Source: Balanoglossus misakiensis (lineage: Eukaryota > Hemichordata). Taken from it: a stretch of DNA of 64,000 bases. Shown here piece by piece: positions 14,596 to 25,984 of the stretch. Location: assembly GCA_040954595.2 (NCBI GenBank), contig CM082582.2, positions 372,001 through 436,000 of the forward strand, written 5' to 3'. The translations under genes and the position numbers were made by a program. Every line of letters begins with the position of its first letter. Position 1 is the first letter of the stretch. The notes below the pieces were generated by a model that worked only from the letters and a program-made list of their open reading frames with translations, did no database searches and was not told the origin of the DNA.

Positions 14596-14862
14596 GAACC
14601 GTTCTGTCCCCCCCCCCACTTACATTATATGCGGTACGCCGATGTCAGCTTACCCGGCAGTACTGTAGGCCGTGCCCCCAACAAACGTCGGTGTTTGAAA
14701 CGCCCTGGTTAAATTCGGGCTCTCTCTATAAATCGACAGGCAATAATGCAGTCCTACCGGAACAAATGTCGAGTGTTGACCCGCTGCGACTTTCCCTCTT
14801 CGGTTTGCCCAACTTAGCCAACGTCTTTGTACTAGAGTGTCGGGTCTTTTGCAGAGCCAGGC
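14596..14862 (+). repeat. Reference unit: C-tract and unique linker (~267 bp)
   Basis: This part of the reference unit is not made of subrepeats. It starts with the GAACCGTTCTGT anchor and ten C, then holds a conserved stretch including CGGTACGCCGATGTCAGC, GGTTAAATTCGGGCT, a TATAAAT hexamer-like motif and CCCTCTTCGGTTTGCC. Its last ~35 bp (CTAGAGTGTCGGG...GCCAGG) already resemble the end of an 81-bp subrepeat, so the subrepeat block grades into it. Confidence 0.85.
14607..14616 (+). repeat. Reference unit: poly-C tract
   Basis: Every unit has a C run (G run in reverse units) right after the anchor. I counted 29 such tracts, 7 to 17 bases long; neighbouring units with almost identical flanks differ in run length. 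It is the only homopolymer of this kind in the unit and sits at the AT-block/linker border. Confidence 0.9.
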
Positions 14863-15676
14863 CGAAGGAAATCCGACTTGATCACCGTTGCTAACGAACG
14901 CTAGTGTCTGTCATGGTGTGCCGGGGTTTTAGTCGAGCCAGGCCTTAGGAGATCTGACTTGATCATCGTGGTCAATGTACGCGTGTTTCCGCTCTAAAGT
15001 GCCGGGGCTTCAGCTAAACCATGCCGTAGGAAATCCGACGTAATCACCGTTGATAACTTACGCAAGTCTGTGTCATATAGAGCCGGTGCACCAGCCGAGT
15101 CACGACGTAGGAAATCTGACTTGATCAACGTGGTCAATGTACGCCTGTTTCTGCTCTAGAGTGCCGGGGCTTCAGCTGAGCCAGGCCGTAGGAAACCCGA
15201 CGTGATTACCGTTGTTAACTCACGCCAGTTTGTGTCCTATATATAGTGCCGGGGCATCAGCCTTGCCAGGCCGAAGGAAATGTGAGTAGATCAACGCGGT
15301 CTCTGTACGCGTGTTTCTGCTCTAGAGTGCCAGGGCTTTAGCCAAGCCATGCCGTAGAAAATCTGACTTGATCACCGTTGCTAACGAACGCTAGTGTCTG
15401 TCATAGTGTGCCGGGGTTTTAGTCGAGCCAAGCCGTAGGAGATCAGACTTGATCAACGTGGTCTCTGTACGCGTGTTTCTGCTCTAGAGTGCCGGGGCTT
15501 TATCCAATCCATGCCGTAGAAAATCTGACTTGATCACCGTTGCTAACGTACGCTAGTGTCTGTCATATTGTGACGGAGATTTAGCCGAGCCAGGCCGTAG
15601 AAAAATCGACTTGTTCAACGTTACCAGTGTGCAACTGTTTCTGCTCTAGAGTGTCAGGGTTTTAGCCGACTTATGC
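14863..15676 (+). repeat. Reference unit: 81-bp subrepeat block, five 162-bp dimers
   Basis: Marking each copy at CCGTAGGA/CCGAAGGA-like starts gives 14863, 14944, 15025, 15106, 15187, 15272, 15353, 15434, 15515, 15596 and the degenerate 15677: nine steps of 81 bp and one of 85. Copies alternate between type B (GATCACCGTTGCTAACG, then GTGTCTGTCAT) and type A (GATCAACGTGGTC, then TTTCTGCTCTAGAGTGCC), so the true repeat is a 162-bp AB dimer. The 85-bp copy has four extra bases in CCTATATATAGTG, where its relatives have CATATAGAG. Confidence 0.93.
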
Positions 15677-15750
15677 TGTAGGAAATCTGAGTTGATGAAC
15701 GGGAATTCAATGTTAGAAAACCCGTGTGGAAAGTATCTCTACCCGTTTGA

Positions 15751-16090
15751 AACTAAGAAAAGAATTTATTCTTATTTATTTTGTAAAAAAGACAATTTTT
15801 CGAAAAAAAGTCGAAAAATTGCAATTTTGTCTTGGGTGATTCAAATTATACCGCCTTTTCTGGAATTTGCAGCACTTTTTACAAGAGAACGACACTTCAT
15901 GCTCCATAATATTTCCGAAAATGAAGAAAAGAGTTAATTTTTTATGATTTTTCAAAAATTTACCATTTTTGTCAAAATATGGCCAAAATGGCTATTTTTC
16001 TTGAATTCCGTCAATATCTCTGCATTTTTGGAGTGGTCGAGAGTTTTAACATACAATCAACATGTCATATATGATCAGGGCACCAAATTC
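15751..16090 (+). repeat. Reference unit: AT-rich subrepeat 1 (~335 bp)
   Basis: First of the tandem AT-rich copies. It is aligned to the others by a GCAATTTTGT motif at 15,821, then TGGAATTTGCAGCAC, CTCCATAATATTTCCGAAAA, and near its end TTAACATACAATCAAC and ATATATGATCAGGGCACC. Boundaries are approximate because divergence between copies is high. Confidence 0.85.
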
Positions 16091-16425
16091 GAAGAACAAA
16101 GGTTTTTTTATTTTTTTTTCTAAAAATGACATTTTCAAGGAAAATTTGGTAAAACGCAATTTTGTCTGCAGTGAGCCAAATTAGACGGTCTTTTGTGGAA
16201 TTTGTATCGATATATACATACGAAGAGCATTCTATACTCCATCAGATTTCCGAAAATGTAGAAAACAGGTATTTTTTGTAATTTTCAAAAATTTACCATT
16301 TTGACCAAATTGTGGCTAAAATTGTTATTTTCGTGATGAATGCCGCCAGTGTCACTGCTTTTAAAAGTCATAAAAACTTTTAACATACAAGCAATTGTTT
16401 ATATATGATCAGGTCACCGAATTAA
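16091..16425 (+). repeat. Reference unit: AT-rich subrepeat 2 (~335 bp)
   Basis: Second copy, with its GCAATTTTGT at 16,156 (335 bp after copy 1). The same landmarks recur in order: TGTGGAATTTGTATCGA, CTCCATCAGATTTCCGAAAA, CAAAAATTTACCATTTTGAC, TTAACATACAAGCAAT and ATATATGATCAGGTCACC. Copies 1 and 2 are full length and clearly share ancestry. Confidence 0.87.
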
Positions 16426-16647
16426 AAATATAAAGAATGTTTTGCCTAAAAATGACCTTTTTGGTGCAAAAACGAATAAAACGCAATCTTGTATTAAATC
16501 AGTTCATTCAGAGTGCATGTTTTATAATAAGCACCAATTTTACATATAATGGAAATTTCATACATCATCAGATATCCAAATATGAAAAAATGATTTAGAT
16601 TTTAGATGATTGTCCAAAATTAGCTGATATCTAATAAATGTAGTATT
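16426..16647 (+). repeat. Reference unit: AT-rich subrepeat 3, partial
   Basis: Third copy, with GCAATCTTGT at 16,483 (327 bp after copy 2), followed by ATAATGGAAATTTCATACAT and CATCAGATATCCAAATATGA. It stops about two thirds of the way through, at the next unit's anchor. It is the most diverged of the three. Confidence 0.82.
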
Positions 16648-18216
16648 GAACCGTTCTGCCCCCCCCCCCCCCCCTTTACATTATATGCGGTACGCCGATG
16701 TCAGCTTACCCGGCAGTACTGTAGGCCGTGCCCCCAACAAACGTCGGTGTTTGAAACGCCCTGGTTAAATTCGGGCTCTCTCTATAAATCGACAGGCAAT
16801 AATGCAGTCCTACCGGAACAAATGTCAAGTGTTGAACCGCTGTGACTTTCCCTGTTCGGTTTGCCCGACTTAGCCAACGTCTTTGTACTAGAGTGTCGGG
16901 TCTTTTGCAGAGCCAGGCCGAAGGAAATCCGACTTGATCACCGTTGCTAACGAACGCTAGTGTCTGTCATTGTGTGCCGGGGTTTTAGTCGAGCCAGGCC
17001 GTAGGAGATCTGACTTGATCATCGTGGTCAATGTACGCGTGTTTCCGCTCTAAAGTGCCGGGGCTTCAGCTAAACCAGGCCGTAGGAAATCCGACGTAAT
17101 CACCGTTGATAACTTACGCCAGTCTGTGTCATATAGAGCCGGTGCACCAGCCGAGTCACGCCGTAGGAAATCTGACTTGATCAACGTGGTCAATGTACGC
17201 CTGTTTCTGCTCTAGAGTGCCGGGGCTTCAGCTGAGCCAGGCCGTAAGAAAACCCGACGTGATTACCGTTGTTAACTTACGCCAGTCTGTGTCCTATATA
17301 TAGTGCCGGGGCATCAGCCGTGCCAGGCCGAAGGAAATGTGAGAAGATCAACGTGGTCTCTGTACGCGTGTTTCTGCTCTAGAGTGCCAGGGCTTTAGTT
17401 AAGCCATGCCGTAGGAAATCTGACTTGATCAAAGTTGCTAACGAACGCTAGTGTCTGTCATAGTGTGCCGGGGTTTTAGTCGAGCCAGGCCGTAGGAGAT
17501 CAGACTTGATCAACGTGGTCTCTGTACGCGTGTTTCTGCTCTAGAGTGCCGGGGCTTTATCCAAGCCATGCCGTAGAAAATCTGACTTGATCACCGTTGC
17601 TAACGTACGCTAGTGTCTGTCATATTGTGACGGAGATTTAGCCGAGCCAGGTCGTAGAAAAATCGACTTGTTCAACGTTACCAGTGTGCAACTGTTTCTG
17701 CTCTAGAGTGTCAGGGTTTTAGCCGACTTATGCTGTAGGAAATCTGAGTTGATGAACGGGAATTCAATGTTAGAAAACCCGTGTGGAAAGTATCTCTACC
17801 CGTTTGAAACTAAGAAAAGAATTTATTCTTATTTATTTTGTAAAAAAAGACAATTTTTCGAAAAAAAGTTGAAAATGGTAATTTTGTCTTGGGTGATTCA
17901 AATTATACCGCCTTTTCTGGAATATGCAGCACTTTTTGCAAGAGAACGACACTTCATGCTCCATAATATTTCCGAAAATGAAGAAAAGAGTTAATTTTTT
18001 ATGATTTTTTAAAAATTTACCATTTTTGTCAAAATATGGCCAAAATGGCTATTTTTTCTTGAATTCCGTCAATATCTCAGCATTTTTGGAGTGGTCGAAA
18101 GTTTTAACATACAATCAACATGTCATATATGATCAGGCACTAAATTCGAAGAACAAAGGTTTTTTATTTTTTTCTTCTAAAAATGACATTTTCAAGGAAA
18201 ATTTGGTAAAACGCAA
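16648..18216 (+). repeat. Satellite unit, truncated at inversion junction
   Basis: C16 tract. Carries a distinctive variant set: AAATGTCAAGTGTTGAACCG, CCGTAAGAAAACCC, GTGAGAAGATCAACG, TTTAGTTAAGCC and GATCAAAGTTGC. It ends in AT subrepeat 2 just after GTAAAACGCAA, where reverse linker sequence begins. Confidence 0.93.
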
Positions 18217-18275
18217 ATTATTGCCTGTCAATTTATAGAGAAAGCCCGAATTTAACCAGGCCCTGGCACTCTAGC
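18210..18275. other. Orientation-switch junction 1 (forward to reverse)
   Basis: Forward AT-block sequence ends at ACGCAA (18,216) and reverse linker sequence starts with ATTATTGCC (18,217); no bases are shared beyond a nearby GCA. A second breakpoint follows at 18,260 (linker CCAGG to GC-block CCCTGG, 1-bp overlap), then a 12-bp deletion. Three breaks within 65 bp. Confidence 0.88.
18217..18260 (-). repeat. Linker fragment (44 bp) at rearranged junction
   Basis: Minus-strand copy of the linker part containing TATAAATTGACAGGCAATAA and GGTTAAATTCGGGC. It is cut from its own C tract and joined directly to GC-block sequence. Confidence 0.88.
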
Positions 18276-19796
18276 GTACAGAGACCACGTTGATCAAGTC
18301 TGATCTCCTACGGCTTGGTTCGACTAAAACCCCGGCACACTATGACAGACACTAGCGTTCGTTAGCAACGGTGATCAAGTCAGATTTTCTACGGCATGGC
18401 TTGGCTAAAGCCCTGGCACTCTAGAGCAGAAACACGCGTACAGAGACCACGTTGATCTACTCACATTTCCTTCGGCCTGGCACGGCTGATGCCCCGGCAC
18501 TATATATAGGACACAAACTGGCGTAAGTTAACAACGGTAATCACGTCGGGTTTCCTACGGCCTGGCTCAGCTGAAGCCCCGGCTCTCTAGAGCAGAAACA
18601 GGCGTACATTGACCACGTTGATCAAGTCAGATTCCTACGGCGTGACTCCGCTGGTGCACCGGCTCTATATGACACAGACTGGCGTAAGTTATCAACGGTG
18701 ATTACGTCGGATTTCCTACGGCCTGGTTTAGCTCAAGCCCCGGCACTTTAGAGCGGAAACAGGCGTACATTGACCACGATGATCAAGTCAGATCTCCTAC
18801 GGCTTGGCTCGACTAAAACCCCGGCACACTATGACAGACACTAGCGTTCGTTAGCAACGTTGATCAAGTCAGATTTTCTACGGCATAGCTCGGATGAAGC
18901 CCCGGCACTCTAGAGCAGAAACACGCGTACAGAGACCACGTTGATCAAGTCTGATCTCCTACGGCTTGGCTCGACTAAAACCCCGGCACACTATGACAGA
19001 CACTATCGTACGTTAGCAACGGTGATCAAGTCAGATTTTCTACGGCATGGCTTGGATAAAGCCCCGGCACTCTAGAGCAGAAACACGCGTACAGAGACCA
19101 CGTTGATCTACTCACATTTCCTTCGGCCTGGCACGGCTGATGCCCCGGCACTATATATAGGACACAGACTGGCGTAAGTTAACAACGGTAATCACGTCGG
19201 GTTTCCTACGGCCTGGCTCAGCTGAAGCCCCGGCACTCTAGAGCAGAAACAGGCGTACATTGACCACGTTGATCAAGTCAGATTTCCTACGGCGTGATTC
19301 GGCTGGTGCACCGGCTCTATATGACACAGACTGGCGTAAGTTATCAACGGTGATTACGTCGGATTTCCTACGGCATGGTTTAGCTGAAGCCCCGGCACTT
19401 TAGAGCGGAAACACGCGTACATTGACCACGATGATCAAGTCAGATCTCCTACGGCCTGGCTCTTCTAAAACCCCGGCACACCATGACAGACACTAGCGTT
19501 CGTTAGCAACGGTGATCAAGTCGGATTTCCTTCGGCCTGGCTCTGCAAAAGACCCGACACATTAGTACAAAGACGTTGGCTAAGTCGGGCAAACCGAAGA
19601 GGGAAAGTCACAGCGGGTCAACACTCGACATTTGTTCGGGTAGGACTGCATTATTGCCTGTCAATTTATAGAGAAAGCCCGAATTTAACCAGGGCGTTTC
19701 AAACACCGACGTTATTTGGGGGCACGGCCTGCAGTACTGCCGGGTAAGCTGACATCGGCGTACCGCATATAATGTAGGGGGGGGACAGAACGGTTC
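18261..19796 (-). repeat. Satellite unit, expanded GC block, no AT block
   Basis: Reads from its anchor at 19,796 (8-base tract) leftward through the linker and at least fifteen 81-bp subrepeats, including two 85-bp TATATA copies near 18,500 and 19,150, so it belongs to the expanded class. At its far end the last subrepeat has a 12-bp deletion (CTCTAG joined to CGTACAG) and the AT block is missing. Confidence 0.9.
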
Positions 19797-21851
19797 AATA
19801 CTACATTTATTAGATATCAGCTAATTTTGGACAATCATCTAAAATCTAAATCATTTTTTCATATTTGGATATCTGATGATGTATGAAATTTCCAATATAT
19901 GTAAAAATGGTGCTGATTATAAAAAATGCACTCTGAATGAGCTGATTTAATACAAAATTGCGTTTTATTCGTTTTTGCACCAAAAAGGTCATTTTTAGGC
20001 AAAACATTCTTTATTTTTTTAATTCGGTGGCCTGATCATATATAAGCAATTGCTTGCATGTTAAAAGTTTTTATGACTTTTAAAAGCAGTGACACTGGCG
20101 GCATTCAACACGAAAATAACAATTTTAACCACAATTTGGTCAAAATGGTAAATTTTTGAAAATTACAAAAAATACCTGTTTTCTACATTTTCGGAAATGT
20201 GATGGAGTATAGAATGCTCTTCGTATATATATATCGATACAAATTCCACAAAAGACCGTCTAATTTGGCTCACTGCAGACAAAATTGCGTTTTACCAAAT
20301 TTTCCTTGAAAATGTCATTTTTAGAAAAATAAAATAAAAAAACCTTCGTTCTTCGAATTTGGTGCCCTGATCATATATGACATGTTGATTGTATGTTAAA
20401 ACTTTCGACCACTCCAAAAATGCAGAGATATTGACGGAATTCAAGAAAAAATAGCCATTTTGGCCATATTTTGACAAAATGGTACATTTTTGAAAAATCA
20501 TAAACAATTAACTCTTTTCTTCATTTTCGGAAATATTATGGAGCATGAAGTGTCGTTCTCTTGTAAAAAGTGCTGCAAATTCCAGAAAAGGCGGTATAAT
20601 TTGAATCACCCAAGACAAAATTGCAATTTTCAACTTTTTTTCGAAAAATTGTCTTTTTTTACAAAATAAATAAGAATAAATTCTTTTCTTAGTTTCAAAC
20701 GGGTAGAGATACTTTCCACACGGGTTTTCTAACATTGAATTCCCGTTCATCAACTCAGATTTCCTACAGCATAAGTCGGCTAAAACCCTGACACTCTAGA
20801 GCAGAAACAGTTGCACACTGGTAACGTTGAACAAGTCGATTTTTCTACGGCCTGGCTCGGCTAAATCTCCGTCACAATATGACAGACACTAGCGTACGTT
20901 AGCAACGGTGATCAAGTCAGATTTTCTACGGCATGGGTTGGATAAAGCCCCGGCACTCTAGAGCAGAAACACGCGTACAGAGACCACGTTGATCAAGTCT
21001 GATCTCCTACGGCTTGGCTCGACTAAAACCCCGGCACACTATGACAGACACTAGCGTTCGTTAGCAACGTTGATCAAGTCAGATTTCCTACGGCATGGCT
21101 TGGCTAAAGCCCTGGCACTCTAGAGCAGAAACACGCGTACAGAGACCACGTTGATCTACTCACATTTCCTTCGGCCTGGCACGGCTGATGCCCCGGCACT
21201 ATATATAGGACACAAACTGGCGTAAGTTAACAACGGTAATCACGTCGGGTTTCCTACGGCCTGGCTCAGCTGAAGCCCCGGCACTCTAGAGCAGAAACAG
21301 GCGTACATTGACCACGTTGATCAAGTCAGATTTCCTACGGCGTGACTCGGCTGGTGCACCGGCTCTATATGACACAGACTGGCGTAAGTTATCAACGGTG
21401 ATTACGTCGGATTTCCTACGGCCTGGTTTAGCTGAAGCCCCGGCACTTTAGAGCGGAAACACGCGTACATTGACCACGATGATCAAGTCAGATCTCCTAC
21501 GGCCTGGCTCGACTAAAACCCCGGCACACCATGACAGACACTAGCGTTCGTTAGCAACGGTGATCAAGTCGGATTTCCTTCGGCCTGGCTCTGCAAAAGA
21601 CCCGACACTCTAGTACAAAGACGTTGGCTAAGTTGGGCAAACCGAAGAGGGAAAGTCGCAGCGGGTCAACACTCGACATTTGTTCCGGTAGGACTGCATT
21701 ATTGCCTGTCGATTTATAGAGAGAGCCCGAATTTAACCAGGGCGTTTCAAACACCGACGTTTGTTGGGGGCACGGCCTACAGTACTGCCGGGTAAGCTGA
21801 CATCGGCGTACCGCATATAATGTAGGGGGGGGGGGGGGGACAGAACGGTTC
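19797..21851 (-). repeat. Satellite unit, 2,055 bp
   Basis: Reverse unit, G15 tract. Standard ten-copy GC block and full AT block. Confidence 0.93.
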
Positions 21852-23111
21852 AATACTACATTTATTAGATATCAGCTAATTTTGGACAATCATCTAAAAT
21901 CTAAATCATTTTTTCATATTTGGATATCTGATGATGTATGAAATTTCCAATATATGTAAAAATGGTGCTGATTATAAAAAATGCACGCTGAATGAGCTGA
22001 TTTAATACAAAATTGCGTTTTATTCGTTTTTGCACCAAAAAGGTCATTTTTAGGCAAAACATTCTTTATTTTTTTAATTCGGTGGCCTGATCATATATAA
22101 GCAATTGCTTGCATGTTAAAAGTTTTTATGACATTTAAAAGCAGTGACACTGGCGGCATTCAACACGAAAATAACAATTTAACCACAATTTGGTCAAAAT
22201 GGTAAATTTTTGAAAATTACAAAAAATACCTGTTTTCTACATTTTCGGAAATCTGATGGAGTATAGAATGCTCTTCGTATATATATATCGATACAAATTC
22301 CACAAAAGACCGTCTAATTTGGCTCACTGCAGACAAAATTGCGTTTTACCAAATTTTTCTTGAAAATGTCATTTTTAGAAAAATAAAATAAAAAAACCTT
22401 CGTTCTTCGAATTTGGTGCCCTGATCATATATGACATGTTGATTGTATGTTAAAACTTTCGACCACTCCAAAAATGCAGAGATATTGACGGAATTCAAGA
22501 AAAAATAGCCATTTTGGCCATATTTTGACAAAATGGTACATTTTTAAAAAAATCATAAAAAATAAACTCTTTTCTTCATTTTCGGAAATATTATGGAGCA
22601 TGAAGTGTCGTTCTTATGTAAAAAGTGCTGCAAATTCCAGAAAATGTGGTATAATTTGAATCACCCAAGACAAAATTACCATTTTCGACTTGTTTTCGAA
22701 AAATTGTCTTTTTTAAAAAATAAATAAGAATAAATTCTTTTCTTAGTTTCAAACGGGTAGAGATACTTTCCACACGGGTTTTCTAACATTGAATTCCCGT
22801 TCATCAACTCAGATTTCCTACAGCATAAGTCGGCTAAAACCCTGACACTCTAGAGCAGAAACAGTTGCACACTGATAACGTTGAACAAGTCGATTTTTCT
22901 ACGGCCTGGCTCGGCTAAATCTCGTCACAATATGACAGACACTAGCGTACGTTAGCAACGGTGATCAAGTCAGATTTTCAACGGCATGGGTTGGATAAAG
23001 CCCCGACACTCTAGAGCAGAAACACGCGTACAGAGACCACGTTGATCAAGTCTGATCTCCTACGGCTTGGCTCGACTAAAACCCCGGCACACTATGACAG
23101 ACACTAGCGTT

Positions 23112-23129
23112 ATTATTATTATTATTATT
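23112..23129. repeat. ATT trinucleotide run (6 copies)
   Basis: Perfect ATT repeats at the edge of the retroposon-like insertion, next to the AGCGTT duplication. Confidence 0.9.
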
Positions 23130-23144
23130 AAGAATTGTTTAAAA

Positions 23145-23171
23145 ATGCGCTACACATACGTCTCAGCGCAT
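23145..23171. other. 7-bp stem, 13-nt loop near retroposon tail
   Basis: ATGCGCT (23,145-23,151) and AGCGCAT (23,165-23,171) are perfect inverted repeats. A GCGC-containing hairpin close to a trinucleotide tail resembles the 3' ends of L2/CR1-like LINEs and their SINE partners, where the tail is thought to be recognised by the reverse transcriptase; here that role is inferred. Confidence 0.6.
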
Positions 23172-24096
23172 TGTGCACAGCTAAAACAGTAGATTAAAAA
23201 ATACAAGGCTGGTAAAAATAGTTAAAAGGACACAATCGAACACGTTACACATGAAACCGAGTAAAAAGGTATGTTTTCAAATTACGCTTAAAAATATTGA
23301 GCGTTCGTTAGCAACGTTGATCAAGTCAGATTTCCTACGGCATGGCTTTGCTAAAGCCTGACACTCTAAAGCAGAAACACGCGTACAGAGACCACGTTGA
23401 TCGACTAACATTTCCTTCGGCCTGGCACGGCTGATGCCCCGGCACTATATATAGGACACAGACTGGCGTAAGTTAACAACGGTAATCACGTCGGGTTTCC
23501 TACGGCCTGGCTCAGCTGAAGCCCCGGCACTCTAGAGCAGAAACAGGCGTACATTGACCACGTTGATCAAGTCAGATTTCCTACGGCGTGACTCGGCTGG
23601 TGAACCGGCTCTATATGACACAGACTGGCGTAAGTTATCAACGGTGATTACGTCGGATTTCCTACGGCCTGGTTTAGCTGAAGCCCCGGCACTTTAGAGC
23701 GGAAACACGCGTACATTGACCACGATGATCAAGGCAGATCTCCTACGGCCTGGCTCGACTAAAACCCCGGCACACCATGACAGACACTAGCGTTCGTTAG
23801 CAACGGTGATCAAGTCGGATTTCCTTCGGCCTGGCTCTGCAAAAGACCCGACACTCTAGTACAAAGACGTTGGCTAAGTCGGGCAAACCGAAGAGGGAAA
23901 GTCACAGCGGGTCAACACTCGACATTTGTTCGGGTAGGACTGCATTATTGCCTGTCAATTTATAGAGAAAGCCCGAATTTAACCAGGGCGTTACAAACAC
24001 CGACGTTAGTTGGGGGCACGGCCTGCAGTACTGACGGGTAAGCTGACATCGGCGTACCGCATATAATATAGGGGGGGGGGGAAACAGAACGGTTCA

Positions 24097-25984
24097 ATAC
24101 TACATTTATTAGATATCAGCTAATTTTGGACAATCATCTAAAATCTAAATCATTTTTTCATATTTGGATATCTGATGATGTATGAAATTTCCATTATATG
24201 TAAAAATGGTGCTGATTATAAAAAATGCACTCTGAATGAACTGATTTAATACAAAATTACGTTTTATTCGTTTTTGCACCTAAAAGGTCATTTTTAGGCA
24301 AAACATTCTTTATTTTTTTAATTCGGTGACCTGATCATATATAAAGAATGGCTTGTATGTTAAAAGTTTTTATGACTTTTAAAAGCAGTGACACTGGCGG
24401 CATTCAACACGAAAATAACAATTTTAGCCACAATTTGGTCAAAATGGAAAATTTTTTCAAAATTACAAAAAATACCCTTTTCTACATTTTCGGAAATCTG
24501 ATGGAGTATAGAAGGCTCTTCGTATGTATATATCGATACAAATTCCACAAAAAACCGTCTAATTTGGCTCACTGCAGACAAAATTGCGTTTTACCAAATT
24601 TTCCTTGAAAATGTCATTTTTAGAAAAAAAAATAAAGAAAACCTTTGTTCTTCGAATTTGGTGCCCCGATCATATATGACATGTTGATTGTATGTTAAAA
24701 GTTTCGACCACTCCAAAAATGCAGAGATATTGACGGAATTCAAGAAAAAATAGCCATTTTGGCCATATTTTGACAAAAATGGTAAAATTTTAAAAAATCA
24801 TAAAAAATTAACTCTTTTCTTCATTTTCGGAAATATTATGGAGCATGAAGTGTCGTTCTCTTGTAAAAAGTGCTGCAAATTCCAGAAAAGGTGGTATAAT
24901 TTGAATCACCCAAGACAAAATTACCATTTTCGCCTTTGTTTCGAAAAATTGTCTTTTTTACAAAATAAATAAGAATACATTCTTTTCTTAGTTTCAAACG
25001 GGTAGAGATACTTTCTACACGGGTTTTCTAACATTGAATTCCCGTTCATCAACTCAGATTTCCTACAGCATAAGTCGGCTAAAACCCTGAGACTTTAGAG
25101 CAGAAACAGTTGCACACTGGTAACGTTGAACAAGTCGATTTTTCTACGGCCTGGCTCGGCTAAATCTCCGTCACAATATGACAGACACTATCGGACGTTA
25201 GCAACGGTGATCAAGTCAGATTTTCTACGGCATGGCTTGGATAAAGCCCCGGCACTCTAGAGCAGAAACACGCGTACAGAGACCACGTTGATCTACTCAC
25301 ATTTCCTTCGGCCTGGCACGGCTGATGCCCCGGCACTATATATAGGACACAGACTGGCGTAAGTTAACAACGGTAATCACGTCGGGTTTCCTACGGCCTG
25401 GCTCAGATGAAGCCCCGGCACTCTAGAGCAGAAACAGGCGTACAGTGACCACGTTGATCAAGTCAGATTTCCTACGGCGTGACTCGGCTGGTGCACCGGC
25501 TCTATATGACACAGACTGGCGTAAGTTATCAACGGTGATTACGTCGGATTTCCTACGGCATGGTTTAGCTGAAGCCCCGGCACTTCAGAGCGGAAACACG
25601 CGTACATTGACCACGATGATCAAGTCAGATCTCCTACGGCCTGGCTCGACTAAAACCCCGGCACACCATGACAGACACTAGCGTTCGTTAGCAACGGTGA
25701 TCAAGTCGGATTTTCTTCGGCCTGGCTCTGCAAAAGACCCGACACATTAGTACAGAGACGTTGGCTAAGTCGGGCAAACCGAAGAGGGAAAGTCACAGCG
25801 GGTCAACACTCGACATTTGTTCGGGTAGGACTGCATTATTGCCTGTCAATTTATAGAGAAAGCCCGAATTTAACCAGGGCGTTTCAAACACCGACGTTAT
25901 TTGGGGGCACGGCCTGCAGTACTGCCGGGTAAGCTGACATCGGCGTACCGCATATAATGTAGGGGGGGGGGGACAGAACGGTTC
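24097..25984 (-). repeat. Satellite unit, contracted 1,888-bp form
   Basis: G11 tract. The unit is 164 bp shorter than standard and its GC block lacks one AB dimer: TATCGGACG/TTTTCTACGG sequence at about 25,190-25,260 passes directly to the GATCTACTCACATTTCC copy. Confidence 0.9.

Larger units (their letters stand above)
14596..16647 (+). repeat. Satellite unit, 2,052 bp, reference copy
   Basis: Used here as the reference because it has the modal length, a ten-copy GC block and an undisturbed AT block. Linker, GC block and AT subrepeats are described separately. C10 tract followed by ACTTACATT. Confidence 0.95.
1..18216 (+). repeat. Satellite array segment 1, forward orientation
   Basis: Eight C-tract anchors (GAACCGTTCTG followed by a C run) occur at 1904, 3950, 6328, 8411, 10499, 12545, 14596 and 16648, all in the same orientation. 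Spacings are 2046, 2378, 2083, 2088, 2046, 2051 and 2052 bp. Every base between anchors belongs to the linker, the 81-bp GC block or the ~330-bp AT block. The segment ends abruptly inside the second AT subrepeat at 18,216, where the reverse array begins. Confidence 0.97.
23112..23299 (-). mobile_element. Retroposon 3' tail (5'-truncated LINE or SINE-like)
   Basis: A 188-bp block foreign to the satellite splits the sequence CTAGCGTTCGTTAGC, which is intact in other units. AGCGTT occurs on both sides (23,106-23,111 and 23,300-23,305), consistent with a 6-bp target-site duplication. On the minus strand the insert ends in about six AAT units, the kind of microsatellite tail seen on some LINEs and SINEs, preceded by a hairpin of ATGCGCT/AGCGCAT. 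No coding sequence remains. The assignment to target-primed retroposition is inferred from the tail plus duplication; the family is not identified. Confidence 0.75.
21852..24096 (-). repeat. Satellite unit with retroposon insertion, 2,245 bp
   Basis: G11 tract followed by GAAACAG in place of the usual GACAG. Removing the 188-bp insertion and one 6-bp target copy leaves 2,051 bp. Private marks include AAATCTCGTCAC (one C lost) and TTTTCAACGGCATGGG. Confidence 0.92.

Noticed and set aside
15187-15271. CCTATATATAG in the 85-bp subrepeat as a TATA box
   Set aside because: It is explained by a 4-bp TA expansion of CATATAG found in sister subrepeats; no other promoter feature nearby.
14863-15676. 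Regularly spaced conserved motifs (GTAGGAAATCTGACTTGATC every 81 bp) resembling a CRISPR array
   Set aside because: The sequences between the motifs are themselves repeated in alternating order and across units, so they are not unique spacers; the setting is eukaryotic and no cas gene is present.
14596-16647. Possible ribosomal DNA intergenic spacer, since such spacers carry 60-100-bp subrepeats
   Set aside because: No rRNA gene occurs in 64 kb although units repeat every 2 kb, and orientation switches several times.
14596-16647. LTR retrotransposon or Helitron tandem
   Set aside because: No LTR pair, primer binding site, polyprotein, Rep/helicase or Helitron ends seen; the unit is made of satellite subrepeats.
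23112-23129. Independent ATT microsatellite
   Set aside because: It sits exactly at the edge of an insertion flanked by AGCGTT duplications, so it is better read as the element's tail.
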